A stretch of 64,000 nucleotides of DNA from Dermanyssus gallinae (taxonomy: Eukaryota; Arthropoda; Arachnida; Mesostigmata; Dermanyssidae): positions 1,472,501-1,536,500 of the forward strand of contig QVRM01003901.1 of the NCBI GenBank assembly GCA_003439945.1. The letters run 5' to 3'. Position 1 is the first letter of the stretch. The number at the start of each line of letters is the position of its first letter. The notes under the pieces were generated by a model that searched no databases, had not been told where the DNA came from, and saw only the letters and a program-made list of their open reading frames with translations. The translations under genes were made by a program, and so were the position numbers. Shown piece by piece: positions 41,955 to 52,765 of this stretch.

Positions 41955-44900
41955 CAAATTTTTTCGAGTAAAATCATTTAGTAGGATAATATGCCCCATC
42001 ATACCTATCAAATATATGAGTTAAGCATATGGATTCTAGGAACGTTTGCTCAAACACTCGTAAACCAGTTTGTATTTTACTCATGTGAGATAGCCTCCAA
42101 ACTTACGCTGGGTTACCAAACTGGCTGAGGCCGGAGGATTTACCAAACTGGTTCGTTTACCAAATTGGCGGTTGTCTTAAAGCATAATATATCAAATCAA
42201 TTAGACTTTTTTTAAATGCTATTAAGTCAAGTATAAAGTATGTAGTAAGTTTCCATCTACACCTTGTGCACCTTAGCGTAACAACAAAGTGTTACATACT
42301 TTACTACTGTCACTTTCATGTCAACTTTAATGACTCGTACTCCTTACTGGACTGCATGGTATTATTGGGCAATTCCGTCATTCTTCATTATAATTAGAAT
42401 CCATTAGAGCCAAGTCGCTGATCAAGTTTAACAATAGGAACTTGAAGCGCATGTGCTACCCACTTTTGATCGCTCTCTCTCGCGACCACTTTGTCCAATA
42501 TTAATTTGTTTTCGCAAAGTAGTTTCATCCGAGTTAAACCTATTTTACCTGTATCGTAGCAATTGGCGAGGATATTTGAGCACATACACAACTCTAAGGA
42601 AGACAGATGAAAGCTCTTGATGTTTCTGGTAGGATGCGTCGTCCTTTTCGGTGTGATGGCATGGCCAGAGGACGCTCTACAAAAAGATTCCGACTCCGTC
42701 TGGCGGGGTCGAAATCCGACATATCCACAGAAACGACTCGCTTTGCTATCTCGAGTGACCTCACAGCGCAACAAATGTGTAGACTACACGTTTTTATTAC
42801 TGTGCATTGTTTTGTATGTGTCTCACCGGATGGTCAGGCATGTTAAAAAAATAAAATCGGCGTAAAGCAATACCTTGTACAGGTCCGGAACGATCTGCTC
42901 TGTCAACCCGTTTGTAGCTAAACATTCTTTTTCGGCGATTTCAAAATAATGTTTGAGTTCCGGAGATGTTTCGAATAAGACTGTATGTCGCCTGATACAT
43001 AAACCGGAACAAGTGTCAAATCAACAAATCTCAAAACGTGCCGTAACTGTTAACGAGACCGTGTTTAATCAACAATTCATAATGGGGCTCATTAGAAACG
43101 CCTGGGCGGGCTCGCAGTTTCGACGCCAACATTTAGCCGCGCCAAGTGTGATGCACTCAAATATCTTTCTTCTTTTACACTTGGAAATAGAATCGATCAT
43201 TACTGATTCATTGAGAATGTTTGGTGTGCATGTTCGGCAGCAGCATTTATACGTATTGATACTTCTCGGCCCTTTTAATTTTTCTTCCAGTTCGCGTCGG
43301 TCCGAACATACACGAAGGTCCCCACCCTTTGATGTTACATATTCTAAATCAAAATATATTCATTAAGTCAACTTTGATGTAATGCACTGGTTTTCAAAAT
43401 CGACGACACAGCCACACAATTGCTCAAGCTTTGTTTGAATTCGGCATAGGTTATTTTATTATCTACAGCCTTAAACGTTAGATGTTTTAAGGAAAACTGA
43501 AAAATCATGACGACTGAGATGTTTTACATCACTCATTCTCATGTATACCCCAAGGCAGAAATGCCAGCTCAAAGCGTAGCAAGCCAGAGTTTGTTTGAGA
43601 TGTCATGTTCACATGCCACAGTTTATTTTTAATAAGCCTACAACATAGTAGGTACAGTAGTTGTTAACAATAAGATTAGATACTATTATTTTAAATTAAC
43701 TAACTTAATATGTTTTTTTGAAAGTCATTACAATGTGCAATGTGTGCTCGTGTGCAGGCAACTTGCCGGGCGGTATAACGCAACGCAAGTACGCTACACA
43801 ACCCGGTAGGCGCCATATAATGTTTTGAGCAGACGACTCATCGGCCATAACAACGTCGGCCGCTCTTGGCGAACATTTGATTGCCGGATCCCCAGAGAAG
43901 ACGACGGGCGGTTCTATCTGGTAGGATTTTACACGCATATTTTTAACAATGTTGTTTTTTTGCCTAATGTCGGTTTAATGGCTATGTTGGTTTTATGGCT
44001 AATCGTTTTAATTGCTGGGAGAGGCCACGGATTTTGAGCAACGTCTTTCGTCATTGTCACATTTTTGGTTTTTTTGTACGCATCTTCCCAATAATAACTA
44101 CGTAACAATTACGAACATTCATGCAAAAGGTTTAACTAAAAAGTTTGTGTCCTTACCCATTATTAAAACATTACTTATTTGTTTGCGCAGTAGTAGCATG
44201 TAATTTCCGTAAAAGATTGTTTGACTGAGCGTTGCTTGCCAACCAGAAGCCTTAGTTATCGGAGGAGCAGCCATTTAAAAGCCGATTATTCGAACACCTG
44301 TAACATAGCTAAACAAAAAAACCTCATTTCCGCTTCGGTATTATAATACTTTTGGATTTGCTTTTGGGCCAAACGAGCCTAATGTCGAGAGCTACGTTGT
44401 TTATTACTGGTAAGTTCTTAACGTCTTCTTATCATTAAAATATGTTCTATTGCTTAAGCAGGTCTGTGACAAATTACATGCTTCTGAATCGATCTGTTAT
44501 CACAGCCAGGCAGCTCCACAATACGTGTCTAATCAAGCAGAACCCCAGTAACATGACTTGCCTGTTCAATGGACAAAAATAAGGACATCGATTGAAGGAA
44601 AATGTCTTGTACTTCTTACTTAGCCAGACGCCCTTTGTTTCTTTTTTTACGTTTATTACAACTTTGACTAACAGTGGTCCATTTCAGGACGCATTTTCTT
44701 TACGTTTATATGTAGGGCGTTCTTCCTGCGATCTCCGCAATTTGCACTCTCCGTAAACAGAACAGGGTAGGGCTGAACAGGCTAGGTGGAGACGCAACGA
44801 AAGAACTGGCCTTACTAGAAGAACATCATTCGTGAACTTGTACAAAAGTTTCACTTAATGATGTCCCACGCCGCAGAAGACCACGGAGCGCCCTTTCGGC

Positions 44901-45797
44901 TGAAACTACCGCCGCTGTGGCCGACAGTGCAGAACAATGTCCGGAAACATCGGTTCGGCGACGTGCCCAATAACTGGCCCTTCACGCACCTCAACCTGGT
45001 GCGAAGTGTGAAAAGTAAACATGTCCTAACTGGGCAACCGAGAAGCTTTACGTGATTCAGAAAGAGCCGTTACATGTACCATCTGTGACAGTCTGGTACG
45101 GCCTCTGGTCCAAAGGAATCATTGTACCCTATTTTGTTACTCTACGGTGAATGGCGAGCGTTCTTGCAGCATGATCCTTAAATGTCTTTGACCCAGTTCG
45201 AACGGAATCGATGCGAGTGAACTCTACTTACAACAAGATACCACATGCCACATAGCTGGGGAAAAAATTGCTTATAAGGATGAAGCATCCCGGATGGGTA
45301 GTCTCGCCTTCACTAGACTGAAGTGGACTGAGTTTGAAGCATGTATCAATGCAATTGTGGATTTATGTAAAGAAGTGCCAAAAATTGGGGGTCCTGTAAA
45401 GCTTGTAAAAAAATTTAATAAATTGATTTTCTTTGCAGATATCCGTTTTGAAGCGTGGTGACGCATATTATATAAAACTATTTGTATAGTAGCTGCCAAT
45501 TGCGTAAAGAAATACTTTTTTATTGGGCTTGAATGCATGCAAATGGTTGTTTCGGCTCGCTGGTTTTGTTCCACTTAAGTTCCTATACCCTGCATGGAGA
45601 TAACTTGGAGTAGTGGACAAGTCAACATCGTTCAAGTATAAAATAACGGTTTTATACATTATGTGAGCAGCCTGAAATTAGATAATAACATACGCCACTC
45701 GCTTTTAGATGTAGAAAAGGTAATTGGTATTTTTACAGTTGCGGTCTGGTTGTAAATACAAATTAGTCCAATATGATTGTTTTTCATCATCTCCTAG
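41955..45797. other. Intergenic or intronic DNA left of the unknown gene
   Basis: Three near-identical TTACCAAACTGG motifs at about 42114-42170. One candidate secreted-peptide ORF at 42620. Upstream exons of the gene at 45798 should lie here (the first visible exon begins mid-codon), but none was found. A GC-rich open frame at 44858-45055 has no recognised motif. Confidence 0.45.
42620..42865 (+). CDS. Candidate small secreted protein (weak)
   Basis: The ATG at 42620 opens a hydrophobic leader (MFLVGCVVLFGVMAWPEDAL) that looks like a signal peptide with cleavage after VMA. It is followed by a polar stretch with a dibasic KR site (NPTYPQKRLALL) and a single Cys. A second hydrophobic stretch follows (DYTFLLLCIVLYV), which might be intron read-through. 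It resembles a neuropeptide precursor layout but matches no family I know. It may be chance. Confidence 0.2.
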   Translation: MFLVGCVVLFGVMAWPEDALQKDSDSVWRGRNPTYPQKRLALLSRVTSQRNKCVDYTFLLLCIVLYVSHRMVRHVKKIKSA

Positions 45798-46023
45798 GGC
45801 ACTTGTACCCGACAACCTTCTACTCCTCGCAACGGGAATCGCATTTTGCGCGGCCTGCTTGATTGAACTTCTTTTTAAGCCAAAACTGCCGTTGGATTTA
45901 ATGGAGGAGGGACTGCAACGAGTGAGACTTCTCGTAGAGGAGCTCAAACGAAAGAAGGAAAGCAATCAAGTCAACAAGTCAACCAATTCGGGCTTCGATT
46001 CCTGCCAGAGAGGGATGGCACAG
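45798..46023 (+). CDS. Unknown gene, membrane-segment exon
   Basis: The acceptor is CATCTCCTAG and the donor GTAATA at 46024; one base then 75 codons. A (TA)n tract starts two bases after the donor GT. It encodes LVPDNLLLLATGIAFC and PLDLMEEGLQRVRLLVEEL. Confidence 0.65.
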
Positions 46024-46024
46024 G

Positions 46025-46065
<41 letters not shown>

Positions 46066-49000
46066 ACGTACGTCAGTTAGCAGAAAATGTATTCATGGCG
46101 TACGCGCGACTGACTAGGTTTGAAAACTCTGAGTTAAACATGTAGCTATAATTGCACAGTGAAAGCAATGAGAAAGGTGCACGGAAGCGCAACTGGCCAA
46201 TGTGAACCAATGATTGAAACACGGTGGTGAAAGTCGTGTACGCACTTGTGTTTTGTGCGCTTTTATTTGATTATTATTGTTATCAGAAATCACCTGGTTC
46301 CTGTATTCTCACATGGTAATAATTGTTCACTGGCTGCATCTCGCAGTCGCCAGCTTGCTTCCGTGGTGAGCGGACGTGTTTTGTGGCCATTTAGGCCGTC
46401 CAGTTTTTATAGGATACATCTGTTCTCTCAGTCGCAGTGACACCGTATAGCTTCCCGTCGGTAACTAAACGGTTACTTGGAGAATTACCTGACCAACATA
46501 GTACATGGTCAGGCTTTGAGATTTCCTCGATCGGGTCTGGACTGAGTGCAAGTCCGAGTTCAGGGCCATTCGCTTGAATTAACCTCACTACGATGGTTTC
46601 AGGTTTCTTAAACACTCATGGCAGAAAGTGTTCGCGTTCGATCAAGTGCAAATGCTGAGAGCAACCATTGCGCTGTTATCTTATCATTGGCACGGGTTCT
46701 ACGGCCTACATTCCCATTTCCACCGTTTCCCGAAGCAACAGAAGGGGCGTATGCATCTTTCGGATTGCCCCTGGCGTCATGGCATGAGACATTTAACGGG
46801 ACATCGTCCAAACTTTAAGTTCCATTATCAGCCTGGAAACTACGGTTAAGATACAAAATCCTCGTCTTGCCTATTTGTGAAAGAACAGTGCTCGACCCTA
46901 ATTTATAGGCGTCAGAGGCTGTCATCAATTCGTAGTCTATAATACAGCGTGATTGAGAAATGCGATGGTGTTGCTACTGGTCAAACGAGGCAACTTTAAA
47001 CTAAATGGTAGACATTTCAACTGTATTTACTTAAACACAGCGGTAAAACAGTTGCTATGGATTGCTTATAGCTCTATCTCTCTCTCTCTCAACAATACCT
47101 TTAACTGCTTCCGGTTGGTTCTGACTCGAGGTGGCGGAGGAGCGTATATTCTAGTCTCCACTCGCCTAAATGTTATCCCTGTATCGTGTGATACATATAT
47201 ACGGTGAACAATCGCAGTTGATTCACTCCGCACAACAAGTTTCGTATCTGCTGCTTCTGTGCATCGAATTCCGGTGACTTTGTCGCACACAACGGGATCA
47301 GATGATGCAACGCTGTCAATTTCTACGTCAGGTTGTGATCATCATTGGCGACTTCAATCTCTTTGTCAACTGCAGCGTTGACAACAATTTAGTCCAGCTT
47401 ATATATGTCCACGCATCACTTGGCTCTACCCTCGATATTCTTCACACATCTCACGCCATTGGCATCCACGACTCCATAGTCTGTGCTAACGACGAGCTCG
47501 TCTTGCTCGGTCTTAAAATTGATGCCACAGAAGCAGTCAATTGCTATGTGGGTTCAATTTGCAGTTTTATGAACATCGAGATAATTGCCAGCGATGAGGT
47601 TTCACCAGCCCTGGAATCAGTCTCGCACTCGGTGTCGATAGGTGAAAAGAAGGTTAAACTACTAGAATCTAGTTTCTCGTTCTTGTCCAACCGTGTGACC
47701 TCCGCTACATTTATGTTGACATCTTGTGATTCTGCGATATTTTTTCTTTTTCTAGTGATCCAACGATCTACCGCGACGACAAACTGCGTAAATGCTGGCC
47801 TACTTGTCGAAAACTTATATTTGTATTATGTAGTTAATTATTATTGTTTTATTTAAAAAATAAATTAGGTTAACCATCTCTCTGTTGGGACATCTGTGTC
47901 TCTGTTGAGACATCACTTTATAACATTAGTTCATTTATTTAGCATTTTTGCTGTTTATACTTTTATAATTATCATCACTAATACGTGCGGCTTATCCTCG
48001 TAGGACGGACAACATCGAAGTCCCAAAGCGAACACGGTTGACGAAACGGGCACCCAGTCACGGAACCCTGTTAGAAACGATGTTGTGATAGCCATGCATA
48101 ATGGCACACCAAAGGCAAGGATATTTTTTCTAATAATGATTTTGTATTATATCTATTCTTGCGGGAGCATGAGTGTATACGTACTCAATTTTGAAGAGTT
48201 AAAGATACATAGATAGACAGACTAACAGGTACAACTGATATATTTGAGCCGGTGCACATCCGTGCAAGAAGTGAAAGCCGGATACCTTTTATAAAGGGAT
48301 ATAAAAGCTGGATTAACTTTGAAGGAATTAACACTTTTAACAGCAGTTGCTAATTTATATATGCCTTATTGTATGGAATATCTTTTTTAGATCTTCTCTG
48401 AGTTATAGTTGCAATTGTGACAATACGTTTATGCACATATACAGGTAGTTCAATAAGTTCTTAGAATTAGCTTTTTAGAATTCGAATTTTGGCACGCTTT
48501 CACCGCTAATAGGAACTGCAACTTTTCGACTGCTAGCACTCAATATATTATGGTGATTGTCCGTTGCGATTTCGTTTGATAGCTTTTCCCGTGCAACGTA
48601 TCGGCGTGATTTTTAAAAATGGAGAAAAAAGAGTTTCGAGTGGTTATCAAGCATTTTTATTTCAAAGGTTGGAATGCGACCCAAGTAAAAATTGAGTTAG
48701 ACGAGACGTACAGTGACTCTGCGCCATGTTTTGCCACTGTTTCCAACTGGATTAATGTGTTTAAAAGAGGTCGCAGGAGCACCGAGGATGAACTACGTCC
48801 AGGAGACCAAAAAACGGCAACTGATGAGGAAAACGTAGAGAAAGTGCGAAAAATTCTTGGCACAGATAAGCGAATGAACATTAAGGAAATAGCGGAGGCA
48901 TTAGGGATTAGTTTAGGCAGTGTGCATTTTATCCTACTCGAAAACTTGAAGATGAAAGAGCTTAGAGCAAAATGGCTGCCGCATTTGCTCAAGCAAGGCC

Positions 49001-50120
49001 AAAAAGGCGCGCCTGTTTTGGCTTTACAGCGAAATTTGGCCAAGATGTCGAACAATCTGTCGGATTTTTGGTGCAGATTCATGACCGTCGATGAAAGCCG
49101 GGTTCATCACTACACTCCCGAGACCCAAGAAGCATCTTGCCAATGGTATGCACCAGTTGAAGGACCTCCGAAGAGGGTGCGGACAACGGCATTGACCGGA
49201 AAGGTGATGGCTACAGTTTTTTTAAGACCAACGTAGAATAATGCTGGTCGACTACCTTGAGAGCTGTAAAACGATCACAGGAGAATATTATGCAAGACTG
49301 TTGAACTGCCGTTAGCAAGAACTCATCGTGAAACGGCCCGCTTTGCAGAAGAAGGTTGTCCCGTTTCACCAGGGCAATGCGACTGCACACAAGTCCCGGC
49401 AAGCATCGGCAAAGCTGGCCCAACTGAGGTTCGAACTTATTGAACAACCCTCCTATTCTCCAGACCTGGCCCCCTCTGATTATTTCCTCTTCGGACATTT
49501 GAAGAATAGTCTCGGTGGAAAGCGTTTTTCCAGCAATGAAGAGGTTAAGGCTGCTGTCAATGCCTATTTTCAGTCTAACGACGCGGAATTCTACTCAAGA
49601 GGTATGAAAGCTCTGAAATCTCGGTGGGAAAAGTGTATTGAGCTTCTCGGGGAGTATATCGAATAAGAAAAATTTAAAAACATGATTTGGAAAATTCTCG
49701 GTTTTCATTCTAAGAACTTATTGAACTACCTGTATACCCTTCCGATGGATTTTTTTCAAGTCTTGTTGCTGCTTTTTAATTCACCTGTGATACAAACATG
49801 TGTATTTAGTAACGTCTGGGTACTGACTGCGCAATAATGAAATATATTCGAGTAATTCGAAATGTTTTTTGAGCTAATATGGGCACGAAATGCATTCAAA
49901 TTATTTGAGATGTTTCGATCAAATTGTTTGACAATTATTGATAGAGCGGAGTAAAATGATTATCTTATGGAAATTTGTCTATTGGAAATGTCCTCAGGAG
50001 GAGTCGGATTGGGGTTGTTGGTCTAGTCAGTCGTTAAAACAAGGTGACTTTTCTACTGGAACTAATCATTCACCGGATTCCAGTGCCCTTTTGGCCGGCC
50101 AGGGTGCATGGAAGGTACGT

Positions 50121-50162
<42 letters not shown>

Positions 50163-50221
50163 AGTTTTCAGGGGACAATTGTCGCTTCATCAGTAATCTT
50201 AATAAATCATCACTATCAATG

Positions 50222-50252
<31 letters not shown>

Positions 50253-52765
50253 GAGGATGATATGCAGACCAAATATGTTGACTACTACTCATATTTACTT
50301 TTCATTGATTTCATTTATTGCACCTTTTGTCTACTATAAATACATATATACACATAAAAATCACATTAGTAATTGATAAAAATACATATTTTGGGGTGTT
50401 AGCGAGTCACAGCATGCCACATCTGCAGCAACATTTATTCATCGGTTCGTGATAGTCTCGTCTTGGCAGAGTTTATGATGAAATGTGTACAAAGAGTAGC
50501 GGCTGATCAGATGACGTGTTTTCTGCAGCGGCCGTTTTGAGTTATACGTGGCCATTGCCTGTGATCTGTTGATTCTTGGGTCTACGACGAGCAGCTTAAT
50601 TCGAATATTCAACCTGAACTATTCGAGCAGGAGTCACGAAACGAAATCCAACTTCTTGAGTGCGTTGGAATAGGGCTTGCAAGTTATTGTGTGCTCTTCG
50701 ATTGCTTCGGGTATTGTGCGTCTTCCCCAAACGATTGCGTTATCTGCTATTACTGACACGTTTCTCAAGTCGTCATAGGCCTGTACTTGACGTCTTTGAT
50801 ATTTTTCAGGCGCTGATGAGATTTTTTGGAGTACCTAGAATAGTGGCATCTGCCGATCTGTGTCCAGAATGGTATGTAATATTGGATTTTTGGATTTAGG
50901 ACTATTTAATAGAATTTACTTCACGTGTCGGGCCCCGAAAATTCCGTTGCTTTGCTTAGGCGATAAAGACTGGCGTTGGCTGTCGGCATTCGGTATCTAA
51001 GTCTCTGGATGACTTTACTTAATGCGTACCAGTCTGAGTTTTTGGCCAGGGTGGTCCACAGCCAGAAGGTTCTATGCCAGTTCAGTCGGATGATTAACCT
51101 TTTCAATGACGTTTTGTTGTTCCAGTTCTTTTATGGAGAGTTTTTGGATGTCGGGTGGGCATCTTAATTTACATGTATTTTCACCGGATGTGGAAATTTA
51201 GCCAGACCGTCGAACATGTTTTCTCGAGGATTGTTTTCAGTCGGTCTTTCTCCTGTTCGATCTCTGTTTTCACGCACTTCAATCGACACTTGCATTTAAG
51301 TCTTAAGCACGTGTTTGCAGAGATAAGTGCTTCGACTACTTTTTCGATCACCTGCTTTTGTTCAGTGGCCAATTATGTCACTCCTTATTGAGCGCATTCT
51401 GATTGCCTTGGAGTTGTCATACATTTTCTGAAATCGGCTACGACATTTAGTATTGCGAGCAGTTTCCGCGTAGGTACCTTACCTTTCGTAAACTCTGCCA
51501 TCGAAGAGGCTTCCACGATCCTGACACCGGCTGTTTGTGCCGTTTATGTAACCGTGCCCTATCTACCATCTCGATACCTGTCAGACGGCTATTTCTCTTA
51601 CGCAGTTAGCACGATGATTTTTTGTTACTTATTTATAAACATGTATTTTATTACAATAATGTATATATATGTATGTACTACAATAATGTATACATATGGT
51701 GCAATAAATAAATGATGATGATGAATATGATGTAGTTTCGAGCATATGTACCACGAAACCGGGGTTTCGGTTTCTTCCGCCGGAATTTTTCTAACTTGGG
51801 CTATTCGACTGTTTTATTCGAGTTCCCGTTATTCAGACACTTCTGAAGTGCCCAGGAGAGCTTAGGGACGCCCCGTGCGTAAATAAGAGGTGCCAGACAT
51901 GTCGGAGCTTCTTTTATAACTCCGAGATTTACATTAAGGTTTAAATATATTACGTGTTCAAGCATGCTAAAGTCCATTGAGCAACACCTACCAAAATTAG
52001 CTTTAATGTGATGCTAATGCGGATTTTGTTGTCTTGCAGCCGATTGAGATTCAGAATATGAGAGCCGCCAAAAGAGCCGCCCGAGATTGCAAATCAGCGA
52101 GGTAATAGCTGATAAGGTAATATACAAAACCATTTTCCATCTCCATACATTAGGTTGAACACAGCTTAGCTGGGTTAAAGTACGTACGTCTTTAGCGCAC
52201 AATAATATTGTATCCAAGAATTATCTGGTTAAATGTAAATATTGATTTGCACCGTAAAGAGTAACGGGGCGGAAATTACAGAATATTTCGATCTGCTTTT
52301 ATTCGGTGGCTAGTTATGCCACTATTTATTGAGCGCATTTTGACATTATTTTTTGACCTATTGCGACAGTTTTAAGTAATATGACGTAGCTTCGAGCATA
52401 CGTAGCATGAGGCCGGGTTTACAGTTTCTTCCGCCTGAATTTTTACTAACTTAGGCCATTCGACACAGTTTTCCCCGAGTTCCCGTCATTCAGGCACTAT
52501 TGAAATGTCCAGAAGAGCTTTAGGACGCCCCTTGCTTAAATTAGACGTGCCAGACATATCGGAGCTTCTTTTATAACTCCAAGATTTACGTTAAGTACTA
52601 AATAGATTACGCCTTCAAGCAGGCTAAAATCCATTGAGTAACACCTGCCAAAGTTAGCTTTAATGTGATGCTAATGTGGATTTTGTTGTCTTGCAGCCAA
52701 TTGAGATTCGTAATATGAGAGCCGCCAAAAGAGCCGCCCGAGGTTGCAAATCAGCGAGGTATTAG
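45798..52765 (+). CDS. Unrecognised gene, membrane segment and charged C-terminal region (5' incomplete)
   Basis: Exons 45798-46023, 48004-48114, 49998-50114 and 52040-52105 (or its duplicate 52697-52765) join in phase 0 at every internal junction. That makes chance unlikely. The product has a hydrophobic segment (LLLLATGIAFCAACLIELLF), a charged helix (LQRVRLLVEELKRKKES), a polar low-complexity middle with Ser, Asn and Trp (SDWGCWSSQSL), and a basic end (PIEIxNMRAAKRAAR). This suggests the C-terminal membrane helix and cytoplasmic tail of a membrane protein. The first visible exon starts with one base of a split codon, so more lies upstream. I do not recognise the family. One donor is the rare GC type. 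Confidence 0.6.
46026..46062. repeat. (TA)n microsatellite at a splice donor
   Basis: It begins directly after the GT of the donor at 46024. Confidence 0.97.
47060..47600 (+). pseudogene. LINE endonuclease fragment
   Basis: Plus-strand frames give RGGGGAYILVSTRLNVIPVS (47130) and VVIIIGDFNLFVNC (47332), then STLDILHTSHAIGIHDS (47422): the GDFN and LDLILT blocks of a CR1/L2-type endonuclease. It is in the first visible intron of the unknown gene. No RT follows. Confidence 0.55.
48004..48114 (+). CDS. Unknown gene, exon 2 with possible GC donor
   Basis: The acceptor is TATCCTCGTAG; 37 codons (DGQHRSPKANTVDETGTQ, then NDVVIAMHNGTPK). The best donor is AAAG followed by GCAAGG, a GC-AG type intron. 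The frame also stays open to a TAG near 48213, so it could instead be a terminal exon. Confidence 0.5.
48442..49732 (+). mobile_element. mariner transposon, intact termini, dead transposase
   Basis: A 1291-bp element flanked by TA (48440-48441 and 49733-49734). The terminal inverted repeats begin CAGGTAGTTCAATAAGTTCT and match perfectly for about 27 bases. The transposase starts at 48619 (MEKKEFRVVIKHFY) with HTH motifs and a first catalytic Asp in TVDESRVHHYTPE. It breaks near 49230 (frameshift) and at a TAG near 49313, then resumes to 49666. The second catalytic Asp is mutated (QGNATAHKS for QDNAPAHKS); the third is kept (SPDLAPSDYFLF). DD34D mariner family. It lies in an intron of the unknown gene. 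Confidence 0.93.
48619..49666 (+). pseudogene. mariner transposase, frameshifted
   Basis: Two open pieces, 48619-49236 and 49328-49666, are in different frames. Between them the frame of the second piece reads VDYLESCKTITGEYYARLL up to one stop. The C-terminus GMKALKSRWEKCIELLGEY is complete. Length with both pieces is near the usual 345 residues. Loss of the second catalytic Asp means repair of the frame alone would not make an active enzyme. Confidence 0.92.
49998..50114 (+). CDS. Unknown gene, exon 3
   Basis: The acceptor is ATGTCCTCAG and the donor GTACGT; 39 codons, phase 0 at both ends: EESDWGCWSSQSLKQGDF and NHSPDSSALLAGQGAWK. A (TA)n tract follows within 10 bases of the donor. Confidence 0.6.
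50125..50155. repeat. (TA)n microsatellite at a splice donor
   Basis: It begins about ten bases after the donor GT at 50115. A second tract lies at 50221-50246. Confidence 0.97.
50221..50246. repeat. (TA)n microsatellite
   Basis: Second tract in the same intron. Confidence 0.96.
51400..51722 (+). mobile_element. LINE 3'-end insertion in duplication copy 1
   Basis: Absent from copy 2. It ends in AATAAATAA plus ATGATGATGATG, a tail type of non-LTR elements also seen at 28.4 kb. No clear coding motif. Confidence 0.45.
52040..52105 (+). CDS. Unknown gene, last exon, copy A
   Basis: The acceptor is TGTTGTCTTGCAG. It encodes PIEIQNMRAAKRAARDCKSA, then R and TAA. The AG before GTAATA could also serve as a donor, which would make this an internal 62-base exon. 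Confidence 0.55.
   Translation, partial: PIEIQNMRAAKRAARDCKSAR
52697..52765 (+). CDS. Unknown gene, last exon, copy B
   Basis: A duplicate of 52040-52105: PIEIRNMRAAKRAARGCKSA, then RY and TAG. Same acceptor; the coding part is kept with three visible changes (Gln to Arg, Asp to Gly, one extra codon). It could be used alternatively to copy A. Confidence 0.5.
   Translation, partial: PIEIRNMRAAKRAARGCKSARY

Noticed and set aside
43705..43938. Minus-strand open frame with a fair acceptor
   Set aside because: No recognised domain, no in-phase neighbour exon; too weak to call.
44858..45055. GC-rich open frame (+) between the transposon nest and the unknown gene
   Set aside because: It has good codon look but no motif, no matching splice phase to the exon at 45798, and no partner exon.
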